Translations under genes and position numbers: made by a program | In this document: positions 20,061 through 32,474 of the stretch, one piece after another | Position numbering within the stretch: position 1 is the stretch's first letter | How the letters are laid out: the number at the start of each line of letters is the position of its first letter | Assembly: GCF_010731595.1 (NCBI RefSeq) | Contig: NZ_AP022582.1 | Location: forward strand, 1,240,001-1,304,000 | Source of the DNA: Mycobacterium seoulense | Lineage (GTDB): Bacteria > Actinomycetota > Actinomycetes > Mycobacteriales > Mycobacteriaceae | Direction of reading: 5' to 3' | DNA length: 64,000 nt | Notes under the pieces: generated by a model | What the model was told of the DNA's origin: nothing | Seen by the model: only the letters and a program-made list of their open reading frames with translations | Databases searched by the model: none

Positions 20061-21242
20061 ATGAAGATGTCAGGGCTGCTTACTCGTAACACCGCCCGGC
20101 CGGGCCTCGTCGGCACCGCACGGGTGGACCGGAACATCGACCGACTGCTGCGCAGGGTGTGCCCCGGCGACATCGTGGTGCTCGACGTCCTGGACTTGGA
20201 CCGCATCACGGCGGACGCCCTGGTGGAAGCCGACATCGCCGCGGTCGTCAACGCCTCGCCCTCGGTGTCGGGCCGCTATCCCAACATGGGTCCCGAGGTG
20301 CTGGTCAACAACGGGGTCACCCTGATCGACGAGACCGGACCCGACATCTTCAAGAAGGTCAAGGACGGCGCCAAGATCCGGTTGTACGAGGGCGGGGTGT
20401 ACTCGGGCGACCGCAGGCTGGTGCGCGGCACCGAGCGCACCGACCACGACATCGCCGACCTGATGCGCGAGGCCAAGAGCGGCCTGTCCGCGCACCTGGA
20501 GGCGTTCGCCGGCAACACGATTGAGTTCATCAAGAGCGAGAGCCCGTTGTTGATCGACGGCATCGGCATCCCCGACATCGACGTCGACCTGCGCCGCCGG
20601 CACGTGGTCATCGTCGGCGACGAGCCCAGCGCCGAGGAGGACCTCAAGTCGCTCAAGCCGTTCATCAAGGAGTACCAGCCGGTGCTCTTCGGCGTGGGCA
20701 GCGGCGCGGACGTATTGCGCAAGCAGGGTTATCGTCCGCAGGTCATCGTGGGCGACCCCGACCACATCAGCGCCGACGCCCTCAAGTGCGGCGCCCAGGT
20801 CGTCCTGCCCGCCGACGCCGACGGCCACGCACCCGGGCTGGAGCGCATCCAGGACCTGGGTGTGGGGGCGATGACGTTCCCGGCGGCGGGTTCGGCGATC
20901 GACCTGGCCCTGCTGCTGGCCGATCACCACGGCGCCGCGCTGCTGGTGACCGCGGGCCACACCGCCAACATCGAGACGTTCTTCGACCGGACGCGCGCGC
21001 ACAGCAACCCGTCGACGTTCCTGACCCGGCTTCGGGTGGGGGAGAAGGTGGTGGACGCCAAGGCGGTGGCCACCCTGTACCGCAATCACATCTCGGCGGG
21101 CGCCATCGCGTTGCTGGCGCTGACCATGTTGATCGCCGTCATCGTCGCACTGTGGGTGTCCCGCACCGACGGCGTGGTGATGCACTGGATCACCGAGTAC
21201 TGGAACCACTTTTCCCTGTGGGTTCAGCACCTGGTGACCTAG
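20061..21242 (+). CDS. steA: SteA-type septation protein (Rv1697 orthologue)
   Basis: This 393-residue protein has a thiamine-pyrophosphokinase-like domain (VLFGVGSGADVLRKQGYRPQVIVGDPDHIS at about 215-245), a preceding conserved region (RLYEGGVYSGDRRLVRGTERT), and one C-terminal membrane helix (AGAIALLALTMLIAVIVALWV). SteA, with its partner SteB, is linked to septal cell-wall hydrolysis in Corynebacterium. The ATG at 20061 gives MKMSGLLTRN and the length of Rv1697. The partner-like gene follows after 7 bp. Confidence 0.88.
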   Translation: MKMSGLLTRNTARPGLVGTARVDRNIDRLLRRVCPGDIVVLDVLDLDRITADALVEADIAAVVNASPSVSGRYPNMGPEVLVNNGVTLIDETGPDIFKKVKDGAKIRLYEGGVYSGDRRLVRGTERTDHDIADLMREAKSGLSAHLEAFAGNTIEFIKSESPLLIDGIGIPDIDVDLRRRHVVIVGDEPSAEEDLKSLKPFIKEYQPVLFGVGSGADVLRKQGYRPQVIVGDPDHISADALKCGAQVVLPADADGHAPGLERIQDLGVGAMTFPAAGSAIDLALLLADHHGAALLVTAGHTANIETFFDRTRAHSNPSTFLTRLRVGEKVVDAKAVATLYRNHISAGAIALLALTMLIAVIVALWVSRTDGVVMHWITEYWNHFSLWVQHLVT

Positions 21243-21249
21243 GTTTCTG

Positions 21250-22194
21250 ATGATCTCGCTGCGCCAACACGCGTTATCGCTGGCCGCCGTCTTCCTGGCG
21301 CTGGCCGTGGGAGTCGTGCTCGGATCCGGCTTCCTGTCCGACACCCTGCTGTCCAGCCTGCGTGACGAGAAGCGGGATCTGCACTCGCAGATCGACGGGC
21401 TCAACGACCAGAAGAACGTGCTCAACGAAAAGCTCAGCGCGGCAAACAACTTCGATACCCAGCTGGCCGGCCGGATCGTGCACGACACGCTCGGCGGCAA
21501 GTCGGTCGTGCTGTTCCGCACCCCGGACGCCAAGGACGACGACGTGGCCGCGGTGTCGAAGTTCATCGGCCAGGCCGGGGGCGCGGTGACCGGAACCGTG
21601 TCGTTGACGAGTGAGTTCGTCGAGGCCAATTCCGCGGAGAAGCTGCAGACCGTGGTGAACTCGTCGATCCTGCCGGCCGGACAGCAGCTGAGCACCAAGC
21701 TCGTCGACCAGGGCTCGCAGGCCGGCGACCTGATGGGCATCGCCTTGCTGATCAACGCCAATCCCGCGATCCCGCCCGTCGACGAGGCCCAGCGGGGCAC
21801 CGTGCTGGCGGCGCTGCGCGACACCGGGTTCATCACCTATCAGCCCGCCGAGCACATGGGCGCGGCGAACGCCGCGCTGGTCGTCACCGGCGGTGCGCTA
21901 CCCCAGGACGCCGGCAACCAGGGCGTCAGCGTCGCCCGGTTCGCCGCCGCGCTGGCGCCGCACGGGTCGGGCGCCCTGCTCGCCGGGCGCGACGGCTCGG
22001 CGACCGGCGGGGCGGCCGTCGCCGTGGCCCGCGCCGACGCCGGGATGAACTCCGTGGTGAGCACCGTGGACGACGTCGACACCGCGCCCGGCCGGATCAC
22101 CGCGGTGCTCGGCCTGCACGACCTGATCAACGGCGGGCACGCGGGGCAGTACGGCACCGGTCACGGCGCGACTTCGATCACGGTGCCCCAGTAG
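21250..22194 (+). CDS. mctB: MctB/SteB-type envelope protein (Rv1698 orthologue)
   Basis: This 314-residue protein has an N-terminal membrane helix (LSLAAVFLALAVGVVLGSGFL), a coiled coil at about residues 35-65 (LRDEKRDLHSQIDGLNDQKN), and a glycine/alanine-rich C-terminal domain. The M. tuberculosis orthologue was described as MctB, needed for copper homeostasis. Corynebacterial counterparts (SteB) act with SteA in cell separation. Its position right after steA supports functional pairing, so the copper and septation descriptions remain alternatives. Confidence 0.88.
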   Translation: MISLRQHALSLAAVFLALAVGVVLGSGFLSDTLLSSLRDEKRDLHSQIDGLNDQKNVLNEKLSAANNFDTQLAGRIVHDTLGGKSVVLFRTPDAKDDDVAAVSKFIGQAGGAVTGTVSLTSEFVEANSAEKLQTVVNSSILPAGQQLSTKLVDQGSQAGDLMGIALLINANPAIPPVDEAQRGTVLAALRDTGFITYQPAEHMGAANAALVVTGGALPQDAGNQGVSVARFAAALAPHGSGALLAGRDGSATGGAAVAVARADAGMNSVVSTVDDVDTAPGRITAVLGLHDLINGGHAGQYGTGHGATSITVPQ

Positions 22195-22277
22195 CGGGCG
22201 TGTTCCCCACGCCACCGCGGTGGTGGATGTTAGGGTGGGTTTCCGTGGGTCGGCAGGCCCTACTAGTTATTCGCTAG

Positions 22278-24680
<2,403 letters not shown>

Positions 24681-24684
<4 letters not shown>

Positions 24685-25622
24685 CGACGGCGGCCCTGGA
24701 CACCCAACTGCAGGGCTATCTGGACCACCTCACCATCGAGCGGGGTGTCGCCGCGAACACGCTCAGCTCCTATCGCCGCGACCTGCGCCGCTACACCAAG
24801 CACCTGGCGGACCGGGGAATCCACGATCTGGCCAAGGTCGGCGAGGACGACGTCAGCGAGTTCCTGGTCGCGCTGCGCCGCGGCGACCCCGACTCGGGGA
24901 CCGCGGCGCTGTCCGCGGTGTCGGCGGCGCGCGCCCTGATCGCGGTTCGGGGCCTGCACCGGTTCGCCGCCGCCGAGGGGCTCGCCGAGCTGGACGTGGC
25001 GCGCGCGGTCCGCCCGCCGACGCCGGGCCGCCGGCTCCCCAAGAGCCTGACGATCGACCAGGTGCTGGCGCTGCTGGAAGGCGCTGGCGGCGACAGTGCG
25101 TCCGACGGCCCGCTCACGCTGCGAAACCGCGCGCTGCTGGAGCTCCTGTACTCCACGGGGGCGCGCATCTCGGAGGCCGTCGGCCTCGACGTCGACGACA
25201 TCGACACCCGCGCCAGGTCGGTGCTGCTGCGCGGCAAGGGCGGCAAGCAGCGGCTGGTGCCCATCGGGCGGCCGGCCGTGCAGGCACTCGACGCTTACCT
25301 GGTCCGCGGCCGCCCGGACCTCGCCCGCCGCGGCCGCGGGACGCCGGCCATCTTGCTCAATGTGCGCGGCGGGCGGTTGTCGCGGCAAAGCGCGTGGCAA
25401 GTGCTGCAGGACGCCGCCGAGCGCGCCGGGATCACGTCGGGGGTGTCGCCGCACATGCTGCGGCACTCGTTCGCGACCCACCTGCTCGAGGGCGGCGCCG
25501 ACGTGCGGGTGGTGCAGGAGTTGCTGGGGCACGCCTCGGTGACGACGACGCAGATCTACACGATGGTCACCGTGCACGCGCTGCGTGAGGTGTGGGCCGG
25601 CGCCCACCCCCGCGCGCAGTAA
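24681..25622 (+). CDS. xerD: Chromosome dimer resolution recombinase XerD (Rv1701)
   Basis: This 313-residue tyrosine recombinase has an N-terminal SAM-like core-binding domain ([21 protein letters not shown]) and catalytic residues Arg in TGARISE, Lys in GKGGKQR, HMLRHS, GHA and the tyrosine in TTTQIYT. It resolves chromosome dimers at dif with XerC. Its place between the NUDIX gene and the scp/par region is the conserved mycobacterial order, so it is housekeeping, unrelated to the tRNA-Pro island. Confidence 0.95.
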
Positions 25623-25635
25623 TCGGGATCGGTAT

Positions 25636-26388
25636 CTAACCCAGGTACTCGGATTCCAGGACCAGGTCGGACACCAGCGACTGGTATTCCAGGTGCGTCT
25701 TGTGTTCGACGGTGTTCCATTGCTTGCCCTGCTGCCGGCGCATGTACTCGCGGTACTTCGGCGCGCCCGGAATCCTGACGTTGTCGGCGACCACGACGGC
25801 GCCCGGGCGCAGCCAGCCGCGCGCCGCGATGCTGTGCAGGTCGTCCAGGTAGGCGTCCTTGTCGTGGTCGAGGAAGACGAAGTCGAGCCCGCCGGGCGTG
25901 AACCCGTGCTCGTCGGCCAGGGCGTCCAGGGTGCGTCCGCCGTCGCCGATGGTGCCGACCACGCAGGTCACCCGGTCGGCGACGCCGGCATGGGCCCACA
26001 TCCGCCGGGCGTTGGCGGCGTTGGCCTCGGCGAGTTCGACGGAATACACCTTGGCGGTCGGGGCGGCCCGGGCGATGCGCAGCGCGCCGTATCCGACGTA
26101 GGTGCCCAGTTCGAGTGCCACGGCGGGATCGGCCCGGCGCACCGCGGCGTCGAGGATCCGCCCCTTCTCGTCGCCGACGTTGATCAGCATCGACTTCTCG
26201 TAGGCGAATTTGTCGATGGTGGCCAGCACGTCGTCGATGTCGCCGGCCTTGGCGTTGCGCAGGACGTAGTCCACCGCGGCGGCCTCGCGTCCGTCGCCGA
26301 TCTGACCCGTCGTGGTGATGTTGCGCGCCCCGGTCGCCATCCGCCAGACCGACCAGCGCAGCAGGGGGATCCGTCGCTTGAGGTCCAT
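25636..26388 (-). CDS. Catechol-type O-methyltransferase (Rv1703c orthologue)
   Basis: This 250-residue class I SAM methyltransferase has motif I ALELGTYVGYGALRIA, an acidic ribose-binding segment VYSVELAEANA, the metal-site segment FVFLDHDKDAYLDDL and GAVVVADNV, all as in catechol O-methyltransferase relatives. The substrate is unknown. It is convergent with xerD (13-bp gap) and divergent from parA. Its start at 26388 overlaps nothing upstream. Confidence 0.88.
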   Translation of the reverse strand: MDLKRRIPLLRWSVWRMATGARNITTTGQIGDGREAAAVDYVLRNAKAGDIDDVLATIDKFAYEKSMLINVGDEKGRILDAAVRRADPAVALELGTYVGYGALRIARAAPTAKVYSVELAEANAANARRMWAHAGVADRVTCVVGTIGDGGRTLDALADEHGFTPGGLDFVFLDHDKDAYLDDLHSIAARGWLRPGAVVVADNVRIPGAPKYREYMRRQQGKQWNTVEHKTHLEYQSLVSDLVLESEYLG

Positions 26389-26582
26389 AGGAATCCACCT
26401 TAGGCCGGGGACGGGCGCGCCCCGATGGTGCGGATGTGGCTGGTGTGACAGGGCGTGCGAAAACTGGCTGCGACAAGCGATTTCCGCGCATATTGGCTGG
26501 TAAATTGCCTGCGGGTCGCCCGGCTTCCGCGCGCGAACCGGTTAGACTTTCGGTCGATGTTCACCTCGCGAACACCCCCGCC

Positions 26583-27446
26583 ATGACCGAGCAGCCGGAT
26601 AGCGGCGTCGAGCTCGGCCTGACCGGGCGGCCGCCGCGGGCGATCCCGGAACCGCAGCCGCGCACCTCGCACGGCCCGGCCAAGGTCGTCGCGATGTGCA
26701 ACCAGAAGGGCGGCGTCGGCAAGACCACGTCGACCATCAACCTGGGCGCCGCCCTCGCCGAATACGGCCGGCGGGTGCTGCTGGTGGACATGGACCCGCA
26801 GGGCGCGCTGTCCGCCGGGCTCGGCGTCCCGCACTACGAGCTGGAGAAGACCATCCACAACGTGCTGGTCGAGCCGCGGGTGTCCATCGACGACGTGCTG
26901 CTGCAGACCCGGGTCAAGTACATGGACCTGGTGCCCAGCAACATCGACCTGTCCGCCGCCGAGATCCAGCTGGTCAACGAGGTGGGCCGCGAACAGACCC
27001 TGGGCCGGGCGTTGCATCCGGTGCTGGATCGCTACGACTACGTCCTGATCGACTGCCAGCCGTCGCTGGGGCTGCTCACCGTGAACGGGCTGGCCTGCGC
27101 GGACGGCGTGGTGATCCCCACCGAATGCGAATTCTTCTCGCTGCGTGGCCTGGCGCTGCTGACGGACACCGTCGACAAGGTCCGCGACCGGCTCAACCCG
27201 AAGCTGGAGATCAGCGGCATCCTGCTCACGCGGTACGACCCGCGCACGGTCAACTCCCGCGAGGTGATGGCCCGGGTGGTGGAACGGTTCGGCGACCTGG
27301 TGTTCGACACCGTCATCACCCGAACCGTCCGATTCCCCGAGACCAGTGTGGCCGGTGAACCCATCACCACCTGGGCCCCGCGCTCCACGGGCGCCATCGC
27401 CTACCGCAACCTGGCCCGCGAGTTCATCGACCGATTCGGCGCGTGA
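26583..27446 (+). CDS. ParA-family ATPase adjacent to scpAB (Rv1708 orthologue)
   Basis: This 287-residue ParA/Soj-type ATPase has deviant Walker A NQKGGVGKTTSTINLG (about residues 40-55), the DMDPQGALSAGLG A' motif and the IDCQPSLGLLT Walker B region. It likely assists chromosome segregation together with the ScpA/ScpB kleisin genes that follow. It is a chromosomal paralogue, not a plasmid gene: its stop overlaps the scpA GTG start. ATG 26583 is chosen, but an N-terminal extension of about 30 residues is possible since the M. tuberculosis protein is longer. Confidence 0.9.
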   Translation: MTEQPDSGVELGLTGRPPRAIPEPQPRTSHGPAKVVAMCNQKGGVGKTTSTINLGAALAEYGRRVLLVDMDPQGALSAGLGVPHYELEKTIHNVLVEPRVSIDDVLLQTRVKYMDLVPSNIDLSAAEIQLVNEVGREQTLGRALHPVLDRYDYVLIDCQPSLGLLTVNGLACADGVVIPTECEFFSLRGLALLTDTVDKVRDRLNPKLEISGILLTRYDPRTVNSREVMARVVERFGDLVFDTVITRTVRFPETSVAGEPITTWAPRSTGAIAYRNLAREFIDRFGA

Positions 27447-28258
27447 CGGCCAGCGCAAACGGTGAGGCGCCAGCCAAGAACGGTTTTCAAGTCCGCCTGA
27501 CCAACTTCGAGGGTCCGTTCGATCTGCTGTTGCAGCTGATCTTCGCCCACCGGCTCGACGTCACCGAGGTGGCGCTGCACCAGGTCACCGACGACTTCAT
27601 CGCCTACACCCGTGAGATCGGCTCGCAGCTGGATCTGGAGGAGACCACCGCCTTCCTGGTGGTCGCCGCGACGCTGCTCGATCTCAAGGCCGCCCGGCTG
27701 CTGCCGGCCGGGCAGATCGACGACGAAGAGGACCTGGCGCTGCTCGAGGTGCGCGACCTGCTGTTCGCCCGGCTGCTGCAGTACCGCGCGTTCAAGCACG
27801 TCGCGGAGATGTTCGCCGAGCTGGAGGCGACCGCGCTGCGCAGCTACCCGCGCGCCGTGTCGCTGGAGGACCGGTTCACCGAACTGCTGCCGGAGGTGAT
27901 GCTGGGCGTCGACGCCGAACGCTTCGCCCAGATCGCCGCGATCGCGTTCAGCCCGCGGCCGGTGCCGATTGTGTCCATCGGGCACCTGCACGACGTGGCG
28001 GTCTCGGTGCCCGAGCAGGCCAAGAAGCTGCTGGCGATCCTCGAGTCCCGCGGCAGCGGCCAATGGGCCACGTTCTCCGAGCTGGTCTCCGACTGCGAGG
28101 CGCCGATGGAGGTCGTCGGGCGCTTCCTGGCGCTGCTCGAGCTCTATCGGAGCCGGGCGGTAGCATTCGACCAGTCGGAGCCGCTTGGCGTGCTCCAGAT
28201 TTCATGGACCGGGGAACGTCCGGCCAACGAAGCCTTGCTAGAAGTGCGGGACGAATAG
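27443..28258 (+). CDS. scpA: Segregation and condensation protein A (Rv1709)
   Basis: This 271-residue kleisin contains the N-terminal ScpA signature (FQVRLTNFEGPFDLLLQLI) and a C-terminal winged-helix portion (FSELVSDCEAPMEVVGRFLALLEL). It bridges SMC heads in the condensin complex. It starts with GTG 27443 overlapping the parA stop, and scpB follows directly. Confidence 0.95.
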   Translation: MTASANGEAPAKNGFQVRLTNFEGPFDLLLQLIFAHRLDVTEVALHQVTDDFIAYTREIGSQLDLEETTAFLVVAATLLDLKAARLLPAGQIDDEEDLALLEVRDLLFARLLQYRAFKHVAEMFAELEATALRSYPRAVSLEDRFTELLPEVMLGVDAERFAQIAAIAFSPRPVPIVSIGHLHDVAVSVPEQAKKLLAILESRGSGQWATFSELVSDCEAPMEVVGRFLALLELYRSRAVAFDQSEPLGVLQISWTGERPANEALLEVRDE

Positions 28259-28954
28259 ATGAGTGAATCGGAGCCCGACGTCGATCTGGACGTCGGCATC
28301 CCGGACATCGCCGAGGCGGCACCCATGGACGCCGAGGAACTCGGCTCCGTCCTGGAGGCGCTGCTGCTGGTGGTCGACACCCCGGTCACCGCCGAGGCGC
28401 TGGGCGCGGCCACGCAGCAACCCGTCTACCGGGTCGCCGCCCGGCTGCAGCAGATGGCCGACGAGCTCACCGAACGCGACAGCGGCATCGACCTGCGCCA
28501 GACCAGCGAGGGCTGGCGGATGTACACCCGGGCGCGGTTCGCGCCGTATGTGGAGAAGCTGCTGCTGGACGGCGCGCGGTCCAAGCTGACCCGCGCCGCT
28601 CTGGAGACCCTGGCCGTGGTGGCCTACCGCCAGCCGGTGACCCGCGCGCGGGTCAGCGCGGTCCGCGGTGTCAACGTCGATGCCGTCATGCGCACGCTGC
28701 TCGCGCGCGGCCTGATCACCGAGGCCGGGGTGGACGACGACACGGGCGCAGTGACTTTCGCGACCACCGACCTGTTCCTGGAACGGTTGGGGCTGACGTC
28801 GCTGGCCGACCTGCCCGACATCGCCCCGCTGCTTCCCGACGTCGACACCATCGAGGACTTGAGCGAATCCCTGGACAGCGAGCCGCGTTTCATCAAACTC
28901 CGGGGCGGGCAGCCGTCCGAGCAGGCGCTGACGTTCGACGTGGACCACGATTGA
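28259..28954 (+). CDS. scpB: Segregation and condensation protein B (Rv1710)
   Basis: This 231-residue protein has tandem winged helices ([48 protein letters not shown]) characteristic of ScpB, and acidic ends. It regulates SMC-ScpA. The ATG at 28259 is adjacent to the scpA stop. Its own stop overlaps the next ATG by one base (TGATG). Confidence 0.95.
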   Translation: MSESEPDVDLDVGIPDIAEAAPMDAEELGSVLEALLLVVDTPVTAEALGAATQQPVYRVAARLQQMADELTERDSGIDLRQTSEGWRMYTRARFAPYVEKLLLDGARSKLTRAALETLAVVAYRQPVTRARVSAVRGVNVDAVMRTLLARGLITEAGVDDDTGAVTFATTDLFLERLGLTSLADLPDIAPLLPDVDTIEDLSESLDSEPRFIKLRGGQPSEQALTFDVDHD

Positions 28955-29697
28955 TGGTCGAGACCGAAGGAATCCGGCTGCAAAAGGTGTTGTCCCAGGC
29001 CGGGATTGCGTCGCGGCGCGCCGCCGAGAAGTTGATCATCGACGGCCGTGTCGAGGTCGACGGGCAGGTGGTGAGGGAGTTGGGCACCCGGGTGGACCCC
29101 GATGCGTCGGTGATCCGGGTGGACGGCGCCCGGGTGGTCCTCGACGAGTCGCTGGTGTACCTGGCGCTGAACAAGCCGCGGGGCATGCACTCCACCATGT
29201 CGGACGACCGGGGCCGCCCGTGCATCGGCGACCTGGTGGAACGCAAGGTGCGCGGCAACAAGAACCTCTTTCACGTCGGGCGGCTGGACGCCGACACCGA
29301 GGGGCTGATCCTGCTGACCAACGACGGCGAGCTGGCGCACCGGTTGATGCATCCCTCCCACGAGGTGCCCAAGACGTACCTGGCCACGGTGACGGGGTCC
29401 GTGCCGCGGGGGCTGGGCAAAAGGCTGAAGGCGGGCATCGAATTGGACGACGGCCCGGCCCGCGTCGACGAATTCGCCGTGGTGGACGCGATTCCGGGCA
29501 AGACGCTGGTGCGGGTCGTGTTGCACGAAGGGCGCAACCGCATCGTGCGCCGGCTGCTGGGCGCGGCCGGCTTCCCGGTAGAGTCGTTGGTGCGCACCGA
29601 CATCGGTCCCGTGTCGCTGGGCAAGCAGCGGCCGGGCACCTTTCGGGCTCTGAGCCACGGCGAGGTCGGGCAGCTGTACCAGGCGGTCGGCCTGTGA
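28954..29697 (+). CDS. RluB/RsuA-family rRNA pseudouridine synthase (Rv1711)
   Basis: This 247-residue protein has an N-terminal S4 domain ([22 protein letters not shown]) and the pseudouridine synthase core, with the catalytic Asp in [19 protein letters not shown]. The C-terminal [23 protein letters not shown] is family-typical. It modifies 23S rRNA (RluB type, by family). A TTG at 28951 would also be in frame, but ATG 28954 is the natural coupled start after scpB. Confidence 0.92.
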   Translation: MVETEGIRLQKVLSQAGIASRRAAEKLIIDGRVEVDGQVVRELGTRVDPDASVIRVDGARVVLDESLVYLALNKPRGMHSTMSDDRGRPCIGDLVERKVRGNKNLFHVGRLDADTEGLILLTNDGELAHRLMHPSHEVPKTYLATVTGSVPRGLGKRLKAGIELDDGPARVDEFAVVDAIPGKTLVRVVLHEGRNRIVRRLLGAAGFPVESLVRTDIGPVSLGKQRPGTFRALSHGEVGQLYQAVGL

Positions 29698-30377
29698 ATC
29701 GTGTGGTGGTGGCCATCGACGGGCCCGCCGGGACCGGAAAGTCTTCGGTGTCACGGGGATTGGCGCGCGCGCTGGGCGCCCGCTACCTGGACACCGGGGC
29801 GATGTACCGGATGGTGACGCTGGCGGTGCTGCGCGCGGGCGTCGACCCGACCGACGAGGCGGCCGTCGGGCGCATCGGGTCCACGGTGCGGCTGTCGGTG
29901 GAGTACGACGCCGACGGCGACCGCTATTTCCTTGCCGGAGAAGATGTTTCAACCGAGATCCGCGGCGATGAGGTGACCCGCGCCGTCTCGGCCGTGTCGT
30001 CGGTGCCCGCCGTGCGCGCCCGCCTGGTCGGGCTGCAGCGCGAGATGGCAGAGGGGCCCGGCAGCGTCGTCGTCGAGGGCCGCGACATCGGCACCGTCGT
30101 CCTGCCCGACGCCCCGGTGAAGATCTTCCTCACCGCGTCGGCCGAAACCCGCGCGCGGCGCCGCAACGACCAGAACGTCGCGACCGGCCTGGCCGACGAC
30201 TACGACGCGGTGCTGGCCGACGTCCGGCGCCGCGATCACCTGGACTCCACCCGCGCCGTGTCGCCGCTGCGCGCCGCCGCCGACGCGGTGGTCGTCGACA
30301 CCAGCGAGATGACCGAGGGGCAGGTGATCGACCACCTGCTGGAACTGGTCGAGCAGCGAAGCGGGGCGGTGCGGTGA
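29694..30377 (+). CDS. cmk: Cytidylate kinase (Rv1712)
   Basis: This 227-residue P-loop nucleoside monophosphate kinase has Walker [16 protein letters not shown], the CMP-binding [14 protein letters not shown] segment and [15 protein letters not shown]. It phosphorylates CMP and dCMP. The start is GTG 29694, overlapping the synthase stop by 4 bp (GTGA); its own end overlaps the der start in the same way. Confidence 0.95.
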   Translation: MNRVVVAIDGPAGTGKSSVSRGLARALGARYLDTGAMYRMVTLAVLRAGVDPTDEAAVGRIGSTVRLSVEYDADGDRYFLAGEDVSTEIRGDEVTRAVSAVSSVPAVRARLVGLQREMAEGPGSVVVEGRDIGTVVLPDAPVKIFLTASAETRARRRNDQNVATGLADDYDAVLADVRRRDHLDSTRAVSPLRAAADAVVVDTSEMTEGQVIDHLLELVEQRSGAVR

Positions 30378-31774
30378 CTTCCGACGGCACCTGGACCGAC
30401 GAAAGCGACTGGGAATCCGTCGAATCCGGGCTCGACGAGCAGGCCGAGGCCGGCCCCGCGCCCGTCGTCGCGATCGTCGGACGGCCCAACGTCGGCAAGT
30501 CGACCCTGGTCAACCGGATCCTGGGGCGGCGCGAGGCGGTCGTGCAGGACATTCCCGGCGTGACCCGCGACCGGGTGTCCTACGACGCGCTGTGGACCGG
30601 CCGCCGGTTCGTCGTGCAGGACACCGGGGGATGGGAGCCCGACGCCAAGGGGCTGCAGCAACTGGTGGCCGAGCAGGCGTCGGTCGCCATGCGGACCGCC
30701 GACGCGGTGATCCTGGTGGTCGACGCCACCGTCGGCGCCACCGCGGCCGACGAGGCCGCCGCCCGGATCCTGCTGCGGTCGGGCAAGCCGATCTTTTTGG
30801 CCGCCAACAAGGTTGACAGCGAAAAGGGCGAAGCGGACGCCGCGGCGTTGTGGTCGCTCGGGCTCGGCGAGCCGCACGCCGTCAGCGCGATCCACGGCCG
30901 CGGGGTCGCCGACCTGCTCGACGAGGTGCTGGCCGCGCTGCCGGAGGTGTCCGAAGCCGCACCCGCGCCGGGCGGCCCGCGACGGGTGGCGCTGGTCGGC
31001 AAGCCGAATGTGGGCAAGAGCTCGCTGCTGAACAAGCTGGCCGGGGACGAGCGCTCGGTGGTGCACGACGTCGCCGGGACGACCGTGGACCCGGTGGACT
31101 CACTCATCGAACTCGGCGGCAAGGTATGGCGATTCGTCGACACCGCGGGCCTGCGGCGCAAGGTCGGCCAGGCCAGCGGGCACGAGTTCTACGCGTCGGT
31201 GCGCACCCACTCGGCGATCGACTCGGCCGAGGTGGTGGTCGTGCTGATCGACGCCTCGCAGCCGCTGACCGAACAGGACCAGCGGGTGCTGTCCATGGTC
31301 ATCGAGGCCGGCCGGGCGCTGGTGCTGGCCTTCAACAAGTGGGACCTGGTCGACGAGGACCGGCGCGAGCTGCTCGAGCGTGAAATCGACCGCGAGCTGG
31401 TGCAACTGCGGTGGGCCCAACGGGTCAACATCTCCGCCCGGACGGGCCGGGCGGTGCAGAAGCTGGTGCCGGCGATGGAGACGGCGTTGGCGTCCTGGGA
31501 CATGCGCATCCCGACGGGCCCGCTGAACGCGTGGCTGAAAGAGGTGGTGGCCGCGACGCCCCCGCCGGTGCGCGGGGGCAAGCAGCCGCGCATCCTGTTC
31601 GCCACCCAGGCCGCCGCCCGCCCGCCGACGTTCGTGCTGTTCACCACCGGTTTCCTGGAAGCCGGCTACCGGCGTTTTCTGGAGCGGCGGCTGCGGGAGA
31701 CCTTCGGCTTCGAGGGCAGCCCGATCCGGATCAACGTGCGCGTGCGCGAAAAGCGGGCCGCCAAGCGGCGCTGA
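30374..31774 (+). CDS. der: Ribosome-assembly GTPase Der/EngA (Rv1713)
   Basis: This 466-residue protein has two tandem GTPase domains: G1 motifs [14 protein letters not shown] (about residue 37) and [14 protein letters not shown] (about 213), DTGG and DTAG G3 motifs, and NKVD and NKWD G4 motifs, then a KH-like C-terminal domain. It acts in 50S subunit assembly. It starts at GTG 30374 (GTGA overlap with cmk) and ends the conserved backbone before the tRNA-Pro island. Confidence 0.96.
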   Translation: MTSDGTWTDESDWESVESGLDEQAEAGPAPVVAIVGRPNVGKSTLVNRILGRREAVVQDIPGVTRDRVSYDALWTGRRFVVQDTGGWEPDAKGLQQLVAEQASVAMRTADAVILVVDATVGATAADEAAARILLRSGKPIFLAANKVDSEKGEADAAALWSLGLGEPHAVSAIHGRGVADLLDEVLAALPEVSEAAPAPGGPRRVALVGKPNVGKSSLLNKLAGDERSVVHDVAGTTVDPVDSLIELGGKVWRFVDTAGLRRKVGQASGHEFYASVRTHSAIDSAEVVVVLIDASQPLTEQDQRVLSMVIEAGRALVLAFNKWDLVDEDRRELLEREIDRELVQLRWAQRVNISARTGRAVQKLVPAMETALASWDMRIPTGPLNAWLKEVVAATPPPVRGGKQPRILFATQAAARPPTFVLFTTGFLEAGYRRFLERRLRETFGFEGSPIRINVRVREKRAAKRR

Positions 31775-31940
31775 GGGCTTCGGCTTCGGGCTCTCCCGAA
31801 CCAATCGGCGACTCTCGAACTTGATAGCACCGGCGATATCGCGTCGGCGAATCGCCAAGTGGTCCGCGGCGTTGCCTTTCCGACCCACGATGGGGAATGT
31901 GGAAGCTGGATCGCAGGAATTTGTGTCGGTTTTTGCAGCG

Positions 31941-32156
31941 GTGACGGACATACGGTTCTCGACCTTCGTCAACAGGTGGTGTCGCCGCACGGTGCGGGGA
32001 ATCGGCGCGTTGGGGGCGTTGCACCAGGGCGTCTACGGGCACGCGGTGGCCGCCAGCGTGCCCGTGCCGGCCGTGCTACGGTCGCGACGCCGAACTCGCG
32101 GGGCCCTGCTGAGCTGGGTCGACAGGGCCGGCGCCGCGTTGGGGAAGGTCGATTAG
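31941..32156 (+). CDS. Possible small basic protein, 71 residues (doubtful)
   Basis: In the 440-bp gap between der and tRNA-Pro, one frame from GTG 31941 to TAG 32156 has strongly G/C-biased third codon positions, as expected of coding DNA in this genome. The product would be basic and alanine/valine-rich (RGIGALGALHQGVYGHAVAA). I recognise no family, and the ribosome site is weak. The rest of 31775-32215 shows nothing but a GC-rich stretch after der. Confidence 0.3.
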   Translation: MTDIRFSTFVNRWCRRTVRGIGALGALHQGVYGHAVAASVPVPAVLRSRRRTRGALLSWVDRAGAALGKVD

Positions 32157-32215
32157 CAAGTTGTCCGGTCGTCTGCGGTAGGCTTTCGACCTGCTGCCGC
32201 CGATTCGGGCGGCAC

Positions 32216-32292
32216 CGGGCTGTGGCGCAGTTTGGTAGCGCACTTGACTGGGGGTCAAGTGGTCGCAGGTTCAAATCCTGTCAGCCCGACCA
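32216..32292 (+). tRNA. tRNA-Pro (anticodon GGG)
   Basis: A full cloverleaf is readable. The acceptor stem CGGGCTG (32216-32222) pairs with CAGCCCG (32282-32288), the discriminator is A, and CCA is encoded at 32290-32292. The D-arm GCGC...GCGC, the anticodon stem CTTGA/TCAAG around loop CTGGGGG, and the T-arm GCAGG-TTCAAAT-CCTGT are all present. The anticodon is GGG, reading CCC/CCU proline codons. It is the integration target of the island: its 3' half plus 6 downstream bases is duplicated at 48779-48829. Confidence 0.95.
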
Positions 32293-32298
32293 GACAAG
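32248..32298 (+). repeat. attL: 51-bp direct repeat within tRNA-Pro
   Basis: From the CT of the anticodon loop through the tRNA 3' end and the following GACAAG, 51 bp are identical to 48779-48829 in the same orientation. This is the classic footprint of tyrosine-integrase insertion into a tRNA 3' half: integration restored an intact tRNA at one end and left a partial copy at the other. Confidence 0.93.
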
Positions 32299-32310
32299 TA
32301 GCAGTTCAGA

Positions 32311-32344
32311 GGCGGTTTTCGAGAAATCGGGAGCCGCCTTTCTC
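32311..32344 (+). terminator. Candidate intrinsic terminator after tRNA-Pro
   Basis: GGCGGTT at 32311-32317 can pair with AGCCGCC at 32332-32338 (one G-U pair) across a 14-base loop, followed by a short T-rich run (TTTCT). It lies just inside the island boundary, 19 bp after the tRNA, and could terminate tRNA transcription. Confidence 0.5.
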
Positions 32345-32361
32345 ATACTCAAAGGGAGGAT

Positions 32362-32412
32362 GGATGGCAACGCGGATGGCAACCCGGCGGCAGAATGGGG
32401 CCGGATGGCAAT
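32362..32412 (+). repeat. Iterated 10-bp repeats just inside the left att site (possible integrase arm sites)
   Basis: GGATGGCAAC occurs at 32362-32371 and again at 32374-32383 (12-bp spacing), with a third near-copy GGATGGCAAT at 32403-32412. The same double repeat with the same 12-bp spacing is found near the right end at 48652-48673. Short direct repeats on both sides of an att core are typical of arm-type binding sites for tyrosine integrases. Confidence 0.5.
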
Positions 32413-32474
32413 GAAGGCAAACTGCAGTCTGCAGTTCTGGCCGACCCCGGCCCGGTGTCTGTAGTTCGTAGATC

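Noticed and set aside
26583-27446. ParA gene as evidence of an integrated plasmid
   Set aside because: It overlaps scpA and lies in the conserved scpAB operon; no replication or parB genes are near.
31859-32464. 201-codon frame reading through tRNA-Pro
   Set aside because: It crosses a well-formed tRNA gene and the island boundary, so it cannot be an ancestral gene.
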